Below are positions 11,150-21,773 of a stretch of DNA of 64,000 nt, in pieces. Position 1 is the stretch's first letter. Each line of letters begins with the position of its first letter. Where the stretch lies: the NCBI GenBank assembly GCA_032433765.1, contig JAVIAB010000092.1, forward strand, positions 98,905,403-98,969,402. The letters run 5' to 3'. The notes under the pieces are model-generated. The model was not told where the DNA came from. It did not search any database and worked only from the letters and a program-made list of their open reading frames with translations. This DNA is from Megaustenia siamemsis (lineage: Eukaryota > Mollusca > Gastropoda > Stylommatophora > Ariophantidae). The position numbers were made by a program, and so were the translations under genes.

Positions 11150-11600
11150 AAAAAACAGATTTCCCCATTAGTAGTGGACTGTTGCAAACATTTTCATAGC
11201 AACTGTTGCTAGGGAAGAAAATAATTAAATAAAGCACACAATTTAATTTAGTTTGTTTCAATTATTAAATATTGTTATACCAATAAAAGCAAACAAAAAA
11301 GACTGAAACTAGTTTCAGAAATATAACATAGCCAAAAATACATGCTTGCATTTGAGACACACATATATATACTCATGATGTCAACATACCTCGCTCCAAG
11401 TATTGAGTTTATTAAATTAAGTTCAATATCTTTGTTGTCCTCAGTTAACAAGTCCCCGTCTTTTATTATATCATCACTATTGATACTTCAATCCAAAATG
11501 GTGATGTAGTAGACATTTTGTTAGTAAAACAATCAATTTTAGACACTCACTCAAAGAGCCCAGAACTGTCAGCTTCCAAAATGGTGTCACGTTGGACAGG
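11150..11600 (-). pseudogene. piggyBac-like relic A, N-terminal and 5' region
   Basis: It aligns with 17400-17785 of relic B, where the minus frame encodes an acidic DDSYYISNLDISRY-type leader common before piggyBac catalytic domains. The frame here is broken. The copy ends near an AAAATGGTGTCA motif (relic B: AAAATGGCATCA). Confidence 0.5.
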
Positions 11601-11717
11601 AATTTAGCGTGGTCGTCAGATTAAATTTAAATAAATTAAAATTGAGAAATATGAATTTTTTTTTTTTACATTTGATTAAAGTCTTACATATTAATGTTGA
11701 TTAATGTTGAAAACTCT

Positions 11718-13185
11718 GGTGGTAAGAATGGGAGCTGATGAGGTGACCAGGACCAGGGTGATGACATACCTCAGAGTTAAGTTTGATCGCAGTCTGTGTT
11801 TTCAGGACCACATTGACCATGTGATAACAAAATCCATAAAGGATTAGCCGCTTTAACGGTCATGGTGCCTGCCAAATTGAGCAGAGGTTACTTACCCTTC
11901 TGTTCCAGGGACTAGTTCTCGCACCAATCGAGTATGCCCTGGCAATTCTTACAGTCAGTATGATGCAAATTGACAAGCTGGAGAAAATAGAGAATGAAGC
12001 TATGTGCATTATCTTGGAGTGTACGAGAGACACTTCCCTGTGTAGCAATGAGAATGAGGTATCTTCTCAGTTTTCCAACCATGGATGATAGGATCAAGAT
12101 CTGGAGGGCATGAGCATACCTGAAATAAGTGCAGATAAAGAGCATACATTGCATCATGAGCTCAACACAGGAAAGGGTGTCAGGCTAAAAAGAGACAAAT
12201 CATGGGTGGGCCGAACAGAAGATGTCATTAAACAGGTCTGTGGGCTTACCAATATCAATGCTGGCAAGGAGCGGATACCGGTGCCCATGTCATTCAGGAT
12301 GACATTCTCGTGTATTGTCACACTCGACAGGAAATGTAGGGAACAGGACTCAGTCGTGGTCCATGCAGAGGTCAACGGTCTCATCTGGGATAACACCAAT
12401 GAAAAATATGTAGTCATCTGTCTGTCTGTCTGTCTGCGATCAGGACTCAGTCAGAGTAGGATCCCAGACTCTCACATGAAGTCAGCTGTCAGGCTAATTG
12501 TGTTGATCGCCTCCACAGACAGAACATCACAGTTAGAGTAACGGATCTGTATTATGACACCAAAGGAGTGCATGGGCATTTACAACATGCTCGGCCGGCA
12601 GAATAGTCGAGAAAGACAATGGTGGATACTTTATGACCACGAGTAGCATGACGATGGAGGTGATAGCAGTTTGCCATGCATTCATCTGGTTAGAGTCATA
12701 AGACTACACCCACGCCTGTATACTGAGTGATCCAATGAGCATAATAAGGAAAGTGAAGGCGGGATCTGTACACATGCAATGGGTAGAGTCATTGCAGAAG
12801 TCAAAAATATGTAAGGTCACCTTTGTCTACATCCTAGAACTTGCGACAGTACAGGGAAATGAAAGAGTGGACAGGTTGGCTAGCTGTGCTATTGTCGAGG
12901 ATGATCAACCAAAGGATCGGGCGGACATCATCAGTGCACTCCGGAAAGTGGAAAGGACACAGGACTTCAACAACCATGAGTCCATGTCACTCCTTTGGAT
13001 GAAAGAGATGGGAGTTAAGATGGGCACAGCCAGAAACAAGAAACTTAGTGGGCGTGTAAGAAGACTAATTAACCAACACAGAACTGGAGTCATCAGTCGC
13101 TGGACACTGCGAGACTTGCTGAGGAGATCTGAGCACCTATGGACATGTTTGGAGTGCAATGATGATGACCCGCCAATAACTCAAT
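11718..13185 (+). pseudogene. LINE-H (RNase H-bearing LINE), 5'-truncated copy
   Basis: It encodes the end of the RT region (VMTYLRVKFDRSL, HIDHVITKS) and then the connection region. The RNase H domain is damaged. The C-terminal region is open at 12735-13190 (VTFVYILELATVQGNERVDR, the usual HxGxxGNxxxD RNase H end, then RRVRRLINQHRTGV-like strings). It parallels 44768-46285. ATTAATGTT on both sides (about 11690 and 13187) is a possible target-site duplication. Multiple stops make it inactive. Confidence 0.8.
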
Positions 13186-13194
13186 ATTAATGTT

Positions 13195-13540
13195 CATATT
13201 ATGTAATTTCTCATACACCCCCCCCCCCGAAAAAGGCTAGGTTATGTTAAAACGTCTATGAAATTCATATAGACAGGATGTTTAGGAGTTAAGTGTGTGT
13301 GGATGTGTTGTCTCACTAGTTTATGGCAAGGCCAAGATATCTGCACTTTCAATCTCGACACATCCATCTTTGGTATGGGTAAATTTGCTTAACAATTGTT
13401 GCTTAGGAGTGACCATTTTAAGCCTACTCTTTTTTGCTGTTAGTTGCCAAGTGTTCTTTTACATGTGTGAGTGCACACAGGATATCCTGTCATTTCTGTT
13501 TCTGAGTGGGCTAGGCATAAGATCTCACTGCTCTCTGAGT
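13195..13540. other. Unassigned sequence with a poly-C run
   Basis: A run of about 10 C lies near 13217-13227. An 85-residue open frame at 13295-13552 has no recognised content. Confidence 0.4.
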
Positions 13541-13685
13541 AGTGAAGGCTAAAGTCATTAGGAAACCACAGATTCAAAGTGAAAAATATCTGCAGCCTTT
13601 GGCATGATTAAAACCCTGAAACTTCCTGTCCAGAAGCCAAAGTCTTGCCTCTAGACCACCCAGTCCCCCAGCTGTTGATAATTTT
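13541..13685 (-). mobile_element. SINE-4-like repeat
   Basis: The order AAACCACAGATTCAAAGT, then CTTGCCTCTAGACCACCCAG parallels 19000-19115 and 46770-47060. The complement resembles a tRNA-derived head (CTGGGTGGTCTAGAGGCAAG). Confidence 0.55.
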
Positions 13686-14075
13686 TAGTAGCAGAAAATC
13701 TATCAAAATGACAATGAACTAGCCAGTGTGGTGCTAGAAATAGTTCTGTAAATTACCTTTTACTGATTTATGTTAGGCAGATTGGATTAAAAATATACTA
13801 CAACTATTTTAACATGTGTAGAATATCATGTTACACTGTGTGGCTCATTATAAAACCATAACCTCCAAAGTGTAACATGAAGTGGCACTGCATCTATTAA
13901 TCCTTCCCTCTCCTCCATTCTGGTTTATACTAATTGTGAAATCAAAGTTGTGACAGATTGGATATAAAGCAATTCATCTAATTCTCTCTGTTCAAAAATT
14001 ATTGACAAATGTAAAGTAAAATAATTTATGAAGCACAATTTTAATACATTATTTTGTGTCTTTGCTTCTAAAAAG
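13686..14075 (+). other. Intron before exon A2, partly duplicated
   Basis: From about 13935 the sequence matches 310-455 before A1. The acceptor AG is at 14074-14075. No other gene was seen. Confidence 0.6.
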
Positions 14076-14177
14076 TTCATCCAGCAGTTCAGGAAGCCAC
14101 AAGACTTATGTGGACAATGCTATAAACCGTCGTCTGGGTCGAGTGGACATGGAGCATGGCACAGCAGTTCACTCCAA
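14076..14177 (+). CDS. Exon A2 of the repeat-exon kinase gene (102 nt, phase 2-2)
   Basis: The acceptor context TTGCTTCTAAAAAG is identical to A1 and the donor is GTAAGC. The 102-nt frame reads SSSSGSHKTYVDNAINRRLG and then RVDMEHGTAVHS. It differs from A1 at few positions and keeps the frame open. The phase 2-2 design means it joins to any neighbouring A or B exon. Its flanking introns are paralogous to those of A1, so the pair arose by genomic duplication. The peptide motif recurs twice in the exon at 31426. Confidence 0.65.
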
Positions 14178-14230
14178 GTAAGCACAAAATATATGAAGTT
14201 TGTGTATTCATTATCTTTATATTTTAATAG

Positions 14231-14422
14231 TTTTCTATGCGGTTCCACCTTATATCTTTTGGCATGTGCTGAGACTGCTATGATGGGGACTACAGCTACC
14301 TTTCTTTGTTTTGGAGATGAGATAATAACTTGAGTGATTCCACTGGCACGGGCGATTGAGCAATTATGGATTTTAATTCATTTGCAGTGATACCGGGGCC
14401 ATCCAAAACCACAACCATAACC
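14231..14422 (-). mobile_element. SINE-like repeat C, copy 2, with target-site duplication
   Basis: It is flanked by the 12-bp duplication ATATTTTAATAG (14219-14230 and 14423-14434). The paralogous intron after exon A1 (about 598-612) has this target once and no insert, so it shows the empty site. The element ends in CCATAACC-type repeats. Confidence 0.85.
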
Positions 14423-14509
14423 ATATTTTAATAGTATTATCATCATCAACAATTTTCTCTATTAATTTGTGTATGTATATATTTTGCAAATAACATAGTT
14501 CTTTTCAGT

Positions 14510-15190
14510 AGAAATGTGAACATGATGCAAGAAAATCAAATGCCCTGTCATCGGTGGCAAGTAAAATAGACTTGAGCTTAACTAAGAAAAGCTGAAAGTA
14601 ATGTAAAATCAAATTCAATCACAAAACAAAATGTACATAGTTGGAAAAGAAGCTGCAGAAGTGGATAATTTTGTATATCTTTGATGTTGTATAGATCAAG
14701 AGGGAGACACAAAGAACATATTAAAATCAGAATAGCAAAGGCATTATCAAATTTCAGAAGCTGTGATAAGATATGGAGATAAAAATTACTAAGCACAAAA
14801 ATAAAGTTGAGGGTTTTTAAATAAACTTATTATCAAACTTTACTTATGCACGTGAGCTCTGGAAAATAATTAAAGAAATAGAAAGTCAATTAGAAGCATT
14901 TGGAAACAAATGACACAGGAAAATACTTTCTAGACTATGGAATGAGTTTAAGACCAGTGCAGAAATAAGAGAAATGAAAAAGTATCCAACATCATCTATA
15001 ATCAAGAAATGAAGGTGTACACATGTTGGCCATGTGATGAGAAGAGATAATAAAAGAATCTGAAAGCAAACCCTCAAAATTGGAACTAGAGGGTAATAGA
15101 AAAAGAGGCCTGCCTAGAGAAACAATAAAAAGAACACTGAAGCAAGAGACAGCAACAAAAAATCAACTCCCTTGCCGAGGTTGAGAGGCT
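14510..15190 (+). pseudogene. Old diverged LINE-A relative, RT C-terminal
   Basis: Ordered matches to LINE-A include ATGCAAGAAAATCAAATG, GATCAAGAGGGAGACACAAA, AAAGCAAACCCTCAAAATTG and AAAAGAGGCCTGCCTAGAG. All frames are full of stops. It is a much older copy than those at 30121 and 49687. Confidence 0.7.
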
Positions 15191-15224
15191 TGCCCAGAGC
15201 AGGACATGTAATGAGATCAAATGT

Positions 15225-15400
15225 GGGTTGATCCTCTGCAATGTTTTTTTCTCTTCCTAAATGGCCCTGATAGGAGAAAGTGTTTGACCAATTCAAGATT
15301 TAAACCCACATGCTCTTGGCTTGGAGCACACCAAGTAGCCACACAATCTCCTAGCCATGTGTCTACAAATATTTGTATGACTCTTCTATCCTGATCATGG
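15225..15400 (-). mobile_element. SINE-5-like repeat, copy 2
   Basis: It shares CACACAATCTCCTAGCCATG, CAAATATTTGTATGAC and TCTATCCTGATCATGG with 2740-2900. Confidence 0.5.
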
Positions 15401-15414
15401 TGGGTGGGTGTGTG

Positions 15415-15765
15415 GGTGTATAATAATTATCCATACATATTTTATATTTCTGATTGAAGAGGCTTTTACATAATTTCGTAACAACTTTAGATCCCATACC
15501 TTGTGTTGAGTGAGCTAAATCTTTCCCTCTATATATAAATAAATAAAGATATGTTTATGTACTGTTACTGCGTTTATGATCTGCAGCTACCCACAATTTC
15601 ATTCCCCATTTTGTTGGTTTATCCTTGATGTCCTGTCTAAATGTCCATCAGCATAAAAGTGAAACTTCTGAGTCACATGAAAAGGTGGTTGAATGTTGAG
15701 AGCTCTGTTGATAAACAAATAAATAAGCATTTATTTATTACTATAGTTCATTCACAAATGTTTGC
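15415..15765 (-). pseudogene. piggyBac-like relic B, catalytic part
   Basis: It aligns over its whole length with 9645-9995 of relic A: GCTTTTACATAATTTCGTAA, GATCTGCAGCTACCCACAAT and AAATGTCCATCAGCATAA appear in the same order. It represents the KPIK...KLW...YTGK section in broken frames. Confidence 0.65.
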
Positions 15766-16790
15766 CATTTTGCAATTTCTTTAATTTGTCAGCAATAACT
15801 TATTCTGGAACTTTTTTTTTTTTGGCAAGGGGTCATATTTTTCTCTCTAAACCGTAATATTTTAAACATAAATGTTATATAGACTACATAGAATTATCAA
15901 AACAGTCATTTTCTTTGCTATTCTTTTCAGTTTCTTAATTATTGGTGTATCAGCAATTTTGTTTTACAGTATTGTAGTTCTATTTCACAAATTAGAGATG
16001 TATATGCAATTGTTTATCAGTAGATAATATTCCATAGAATGGTTTTGGATATGTCAATGTCTTGGTTCTAGATAGAATTTGAAATTTCTTTAGTGACAAT
16101 ATTTCTTTGCTGTCCAAAAATCTACAGATTTCTTGTTTAATGACTTTGTCAAAGTTATTCAATTTATATTTTTGTGCTAGCCCTCTTTTTGTATCTGTAG
16201 AAACTTTACAATTTTCTTTCAACCATCTCGATAATGTTTGGTCACTAATCCCGGGGGCAAGTCTTGTTTTCTTCTTCAGCTTCAAAAATACAATGAAACA
16301 GCTTTCCATGTTTAGCCTGAAATGTAAAATATTTATATAATTTCAATGTAATATTCTTGAGAGTAATGATTCTAAGCTTCAGTGCCATTTCAACAAAACC
16401 GCAAATTTTGAGTAATGAAATGCCTCTGAATACTGCACACAGATTCAGAAAATGAGGCACTGACATACATTTTCAGCATGATTGGAAATTCACATTCATT
16501 ATGTGCAAATTCATTCAGGATTTTCTTAAAAGATATGTGAAATGCATTATTTTGAATGGCCAGGTGAATACTACCACAATATGATCTGTAAAACTCATAA
16601 ATAGTAATCAAGCAGGGATTAAGATATACTTTTATGTCTCAAAGTGCAAAAATCTTCCCTAATTAAATGATAGGAGGGAAAAAATCGTGACATAAGGTTG
16701 ACGATAACATAAATATAAATATGTATTTTCTACAATTTTACTTCACTAATGCTGAGATATAAACTTTTAAACAGCAGAAAACATTTTTGA
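15766..16790 (-). pseudogene. Possible second transposase fragment inside relic B
   Basis: This 1-kb stretch has no counterpart in relic A. Minus frame 16309-15992 includes GISDQTLSRWLKENCKVSTD, then KYKLNNFDKVIKQEICRFL. The pattern helix-turn-helix followed by KLxxFDKxxIxxxVxxF resembles N-terminal regions of some DDE transposases, but I cannot name the family. It is either an insertion in relic B or a segment lost from relic A. Confidence 0.35.
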
Positions 16791-17399
16791 ATACACTATA
16801 AATCAATATTTATGTGGTAACATAAGCTGCAAATTGTATCCTGTTAAGAAATAAAAGCATTAGTTGACAAATTATACATAAATGGGCACTTCTAGAAATT
16901 TATTATAACTATTAATTATCTGGCTTATAATAATGGTTGCGAGAACAAAAACAGTCTTCCCTGCTTAGTAGTGAACTGTAAAAATATTTCTTTCTTTAAA
17001 CACAGCATAAACAACAATACATATCAAATCATAACCAAACAAATCATAAACTTCAACAGTAGCCAAACCCCCATGACAACATTAACAACCTCCAAAAAGA
17101 AACCAAACCACCATCTTCAGACTAAGAGCCAATCATGTACCACTAAACAATCACATCAATAGAATACAATGAAACCAAACTTCAGCATGTCCACTGTGAA
17201 CATCCACACGAAACAGTAGAATATCACCTTTTGACTGTCCAAAAAGCTCACTGACATGAAAGCAACCCTACTTCCTCAAAAACCTGATAAATGAAACGCT
17301 TTGTATGGAACAACAATGGAACTTATAAACACCTGCAGATATCATGACATGACATTGGGCTGAAGGACGTCTGCTCACAAACTTTTGAATCCATAACAA
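16791..17399. other. Relic B internal sequence with a likely insertion
   Basis: About 16800-16980 aligns with relic A. About 16985-17405 appears inserted: the AAATATTT context before it resumes after it. The short open frame at 16971-17162 is not supported as a gene. Confidence 0.4.
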
Positions 17400-17785
17400 C
17401 AACAGTAAATATTTCCATAGCAATTGTTACGAGGGGGAGAAATACATTAAATAAAGCACAGATATTCACTTTTTGTTCTAATTATTAAGCACTATTGTTA
17501 TATCCATAAAAACACAAATTAATGATGAAACCTAATAGGGCGAAAAAAAAATGTGCCACGATGTTAAATACCTTGCACCTAGTTTTGAGTTTGATGAATC
17601 AAGTTCAATAACTTCATCATCCTCATTTAATAATTCCTCATTTGTGGTGCTATCATCACTATATCTACTTATATCCAAATTAGAGATGTAGTAAGAATCA
17701 TCACATGACATATTATTAGTAAAAATATTAATTTTAGACACAGCTGTGAATCCTAAACTGTCAATTTTTCAAAATGGCATCATGA
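17400..17785 (-). pseudogene. piggyBac-like relic B, N-terminal acidic leader
   Basis: Minus frame 17741-17532 encodes DDSYYISNLDISRYSDD and NEELLNEDDEVIELDSS, an acidic low-complexity leader as found at piggyBac transposase N-termini. It is homologous to 11390-11580. Its identity rests on position and the paralogous relic. Confidence 0.5.
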
Positions 17786-17814
17786 ATTTTTTAAAATTTT
17801 AGTGTGTATTCTCG

Positions 17815-18507
17815 GATCGATCACTTTATCTATTTTGGAAGTCACATTGATTGGGAAGGGAATACATGTAAAGAAATTAGAATCATAATAGCTAAAGCAG
17901 CAATGTCTTCGAGAAGCCTTGAAAAGTTGTGGAAATCAAAACTCATCAGCACAAACACAAAACTTAGACTATTCAAATCAAATGTACTATCAGCCCTTAC
18001 ATATGCATGTTAGAGCTGGAAAACAACAGGAGACATATAAACAAAGTTGAATGCATTCGAAAATAAATGTCTAAGGAAAATACATGGTATAGCGTGGAAC
18101 GAATTAAAAACATGAGGAAATTAGAGAAATTGCCAATCAACTACTAATATCTTCAGTAATCAAAAAAAGATGATGGTCACATGTCCAACATGTGATGAGA
18201 AGAGATAATAACCGAATAACAAAGCAAGCCCTCATGTGGGAAACAACAGGTAAGAGGAAAAGAGGCAGACACAGAGAGAAACACTGAGAAGAACATTGAT
18301 CAGAGAGACAAGAGCAGTAGGAATTGGCTCCCTCAATGAGATAGAGTTGTTTGCATAGAACAGAAACAAATGGCGAGATTTGATAAAATATTTTTACAAG
18401 GATTGAAAACTGCTAGTATAAAATTTAGATAAGAGAAAGAGTATCTGGGTCTATGCCCTATGGGCCGGCTATGGCTACAAAGATCAATAAATAGATAGAT
18501 AGATAGA
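17815..18507 (+). pseudogene. LINE-A copy, 5'-truncated and mutated
   Basis: It encodes the LINE-A tail from DHFIYFGSHIDWEGNT through SRSLEKLWKSKLISTNTKLR to the 3' UTR (GCCCTATGGGCCGGCTATGG) and (TAGA)n. A stop replaces the Cys of the YACESW motif at about 18010 and a frameshift follows. ATTCTC on both sides may be part of a short duplication. Confidence 0.85.
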
Positions 18508-18536
18508 TTCTCAGAAACAAATTTTAAACCAAAACA

Positions 18537-18920
18537 AAAAAAAACATTAATTATATTCACAAATATTTGGTAAAATGATGGCTAAATGTGTAACATTTTT
18601 ATTGGAGATTCTTCTATGATATGTCATGTAGTGAACATTGGAGAGTTAATATTTGCATTACCTCTTATCCCTACAGATCTAGTAGCAGTTCAGAATCTCC
18701 CAGTCATCATCAGGCTTCATTTGAGAATTCTGGGGTGGGTTTTGTAACTCCATCAAGACAGTCAAAACATGATCACAGGTGAGTAACAGAAATGCATTAG
18801 TTGGATTCATGTCTAAGATAATGTCTCTTGTTCTGATTTATAAACTATTTGCTTTCACACGAACAAAACAGCTAAGGTACTGACACTATCAGAAAATGTA
18901 TCACATCAAAAATGTGTGTA
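18537..18920 (+). repeat. Duplicated segment around exon B2 (pair at 6595-6985)
   Basis: It is nearly collinear with 6595-6985, covering intron, exon B and intron. Confidence 0.85.
18677..18778 (+). CDS. Exon B2 of the repeat-exon kinase gene (102 nt, phase 2-2)
   Basis: Acceptor CCCTACAG and donor GTGAGT match B1. The frame reads SSSSSESPSHHQASFENSG and then VGFVTPSRQSKHDH. Substitutions relative to B1 leave the frame open and keep length at 102 nt, which suggests coding constraint or a recent duplication. The function of this peptide is unknown. Confidence 0.6.
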
Positions 18921-18999
18921 TGACGCTGTCACAGTTGACTCTAGTGACAAGATCATAACAAAGTCAGCATGTTGTACTCATTGACCAGGGTAGGGTAAA

Positions 19000-19115
19000 G
19001 TCACAAGAAAACCAAGAGTTCATAGTAAAAAATCCCAACTGCTAGTGGCAGGACCTGAGACCTTCAGATCTAGAGGCTGATGTTTTACCTCTCAACCACC
19101 CAGTCTTCCCCGATG
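19000..19115 (-). mobile_element. SINE-4-like repeat
   Basis: The order AAAATCCCAACTGCTAGTGG, GACCTGAGACCTTCAGATCT, CTCTCAACCACCCAGTCTTC parallels 46970-47060. The complement gives a tRNA-like head. Confidence 0.55.
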
Positions 19116-19299
19116 TCATGTTTGCAATAATCTATTTTTCAAGTAAAAATATTTTTAAAAAAATACATTAAAAAAAATTTATGGTATTGATTTGTATTGA
19201 AATTTAGTGGCACAAAATCTAAAAACCAACTTTGTGCTTGCGATGTGATGCGATGCTTGAGAAAAGTAACAAACAACACAAGAAGAGATAGAATACCAA

Positions 19300-19620
19300 T
19301 GAAACCATAAGAAAATGGTAGGAACAAAACCCTGCCAAGAATATATAGAACAACAACAACTTAAATGGTTTGGCCACCTGGTCAGAATGAATCCTCACCA
19401 ATCACCATCAAAGGCGTTCTTCTCAAGAATGCATGGAAAAAGACCAAGAGGAAGACCCAGAAGAAGATGGATAGATGCAGTGACAGAGACATGTAACAAC
19501 AAAGGAAAATCACTAATTCAGACAATTCGAGCAGCACAAGAACGACAAATGATATAAACCACGACACCTTTTAGGTATCAGTGAAAGAGAAAAGAAGAAG
19601 AAGAAAAGAAGAAATCTAAA
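19300..19620 (+). pseudogene. LINE post-RT C-terminal relic
   Basis: Frame 19315-19557 reads YIEQQQLKWFGHLVRM, then GKRPRGRPRRRWIDAVTET, the typical LINE C-terminus (WxGHxxRM...GKRxxGRPxxRW). The copy is strongly 5'-truncated, with an A-rich tail. Confidence 0.8.
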
Positions 19621-19890
19621 AAAAAAAAAAACAATGAACTAGCCCGTGTGGTTAGAAAGTAAGTTAATAATGTGAAGGTTTATCATTTGTGAGCTTTCCT
19701 ATCCTATCTGTAGATATTTTTTAATTTTATAGTATTCATGATTGTTTTACTTGTAAAATCAAAGATGTGACAAATAGAATGTAAAGCAATTCAGATAATC
19801 CTTTTTTCTTAAAAATATTGGCAATCATAAATGAGAATAATTTGCAGAACGCAATTTTAATGTTTTGATTGTCTCTCTGCTTCTGAAAAG
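19621..19890 (+). other. Intron before exon A3
   Basis: About 19750-19890 matches the pre-A1 and pre-A2 introns at lower identity. The acceptor is at 19889-19890. Confidence 0.55.
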
Positions 19891-19992
19891 TTCATCCAGC
19901 AGTTCAGGAAGCCACAAGACTTATGCGGACAATGCTTTGAACCCACGTCTGGGTCAAGTGGACAAACAGCATGGCTCAGCAGTTCCTTCAAA
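19891..19992 (+). CDS. Exon A3 of the repeat-exon kinase gene (102 nt, phase 2-2)
   Basis: Acceptor CTGCTTCTGAAAAG and donor GTAAGT. The 102-nt frame reads SSSSGSHKTYADNALNPRLG and QVDKQHGSAVPS. It is more diverged than A1 and A2: the motif has YADN for YVDN, NPRL for NRRL and GQV for GRV. The frame and splice sites are still intact, so it could be expressed, but the changes at otherwise constant positions suggest weaker constraint. Confidence 0.6.
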
Positions 19993-20005
19993 GTAAGTAC
20001 CAAAT

Positions 20006-20277
20006 CTATCTATCTATCTATTGTCCTTTCGAGCCAAAGACGACACATAGGGCAGAACCACAATCTCAAAAACAGAAACCTTGCGTGCCAAAATGGCACA
20101 TATTGCAGAGATGACTGCTTCTAAAATCTATGGCTGTTTCCATAACAATACTTTTTACAATGACAGCTTGACAAGTCATCAACCTCCTTAGTCGCCTCTT
20201 ATGACATGCCTGGAAGGTCACAGTATCACTATTCTGTACTTTCCTCATAATGAGGCCCCGGTAACACACAGGAGAAG
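20006..20277 (-). mobile_element. SINE with a LINE-A-like TAGA tail and target-site duplication
   Basis: It is flanked by the 9-bp duplication GTACCAAAT (19997-20005 and 20278-20286). On the minus strand it ends in a block like the LINE-A 3' end (GCCCTATG, GGCTCGAAAGG, then CAATAGATAGATAGATAG). Its body, with AAGAGGCGACTAAGGAGG, is unrelated to LINE-A. Confidence 0.75.
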
Positions 20278-20329
20278 GTACCAAATATATGAAGTTTATT
20301 TATTAACAGGAGGAAAAATAAAAAAATTT

Positions 20330-20445
20330 TTAAAATGGTATGTAAGAAGCTTTACGTGATAAGTGGACGACACAGACTAAACAACATTTCGGCCCAATAG
20401 GCCTTCATCAGGAACAAACATAAAAACACACACACAAAACTAATA
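20330..20445 (-). mobile_element. Possible Penelope-like end with hammerhead-like core
   Basis: On the minus strand 20412-20385 reads CCTGATGAAGGCC, a loop, then GGGCCGAAATG. This resembles the CUGAUGA-stem-GAAA core of hammerhead ribozymes known from Penelope-like retroelements. A diverged relative lies at 23755-23840. No reverse transcriptase of that class was seen here. Confidence 0.35.
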
Positions 20446-21377
20446 ACGAAACAACCAAAACAAAAACAATCGAAATGTGTTAAGAAAACAAAATTAACTA
20501 TCCTGTGTGTAAACAGAGGTCAAAACTAAATGGAAATAGCAACCAAGTGCGGCTGTCGTGAACGTAGAGAAACGTGCAGAAATGTGCACAAATGCACTCA
20601 GAACCAGGGGAGTTCACACAGGGGTCAGTGTGCAAACACAAAGGAGAAAGAATCGAATAGTAGACTAAACAGGTGTTCAAAAGGCAGTAAGAGTAAGATG
20701 TGTGAGATGTCTGAGAGTGGGGTACAATAAAAACAAATGAGGGGTAAGGAGCACAGAAAAAAAGGTATAGAGGAGAAAACCGAAGTGTCTCATAAGGGAC
20801 TAGAGGAGAAGAACTATAAATAGCATGGCATAGTAAGTAGACCAAAGAACCCAAATATGTGCAGTAGAGAAGGCTATGCAAAAGGGAAGGAGCAACCAAA
20901 AGGAAACTATGCGTATGAGTGTGATACATTCATACCTCTCGGGGTCAGCGAACCATACTGGATTATGAGGCAATTTTCCAAAGTATAGCGGCTGCGGTAG
21001 CCAGAGTGACAAAGGACAATACCAGTGACACGGAGTACCAGTACTCCGGTGTTTTCCCACTTCAACTCCCCTGATCACAAGGGCAAAGATGACATCCGTG
21101 TCACTGGTACACTGCTGGAATATATATATGTGTGTGTTTATGTGTGTGTGTATATATATATACACACACACACATAAACGCACACATATATATGATTATT
21201 GCCATGGATGTGACAAGTGGCAATCCAGGACCACAACCAAAATTTGTGGTCATCCTTCTCAGTGTGCCCCAGTCACACACACTATTCTTATTTTCTCAGT
21301 TTCATCCATAAAATATGACCACCTCAATCAAAAGATGCAGTTAAAAAATATGTGCAGTTACACCATTTTCCAGCCAT
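20446..21377. other. Unassigned sequence with a TG/TA microsatellite palindrome
   Basis: An inverted (TA)(TG)/(CA)(TA) block lies at about 21119-21197. The 143-residue minus frame at 20498-20929 has no recognised domain and is compositionally odd (Ser, Leu, Tyr, His rich), so it is not called a gene. Confidence 0.4.
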
Positions 21378-21660
21378 GAAGCCCAGTGAACTTGACTACA
21401 AAGGACATGCGGTTGGGTTTGATCCTATTTGACGGCGTCTGGGTTCACCCAGCTTTAATGAGTACCAGATATTTTCTGGGAAAGTAAAGCGGCATGGGCG
21501 TAATACCAACCACATTACCCCAAAAATCATGTGCCAAAGGTCTGTAAAAATTATGGTCACTAACATCATATTCTCTGTATGCAACTTGGCGTGACTGGGC
21601 TCTTTACTTTTACTTACACCATATTCCCCATATGCCTTAAGGTGTAGAGGAACCCTTTCC
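21378..21660 (+). mobile_element. SINE-1 copy, head degraded
   Basis: It carries AGTGAACTTGACTACAAAGG, GGTTTGATCC (a degraded B box), the body CATGGGCGTAATACCAACCA, and the 3' block ATGGTCACTAACATCATATT. A second partial 3' block follows at about 21617. Confidence 0.8.
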
Positions 21661-21773
21661 TTTAGAGAATTATGATTATTTACATTTGCTGACCTTTTTA
21701 CAGAGCTATACAATTCTTACCATGTACATATAATGGCCTGATTATCCAGCTGTATTCTCAGATATTCTCCCAG

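Noticed and set aside
12110..12541. 143-residue open frame as a host gene
   Set aside because: It is the connection region of LINE-H, collinear with 45251-45784.
20498..20929. 143-residue open frame on the minus strand
   Set aside because: Composition is biased, no domain or splice context was recognised, and it lies in repeat-rich sequence.
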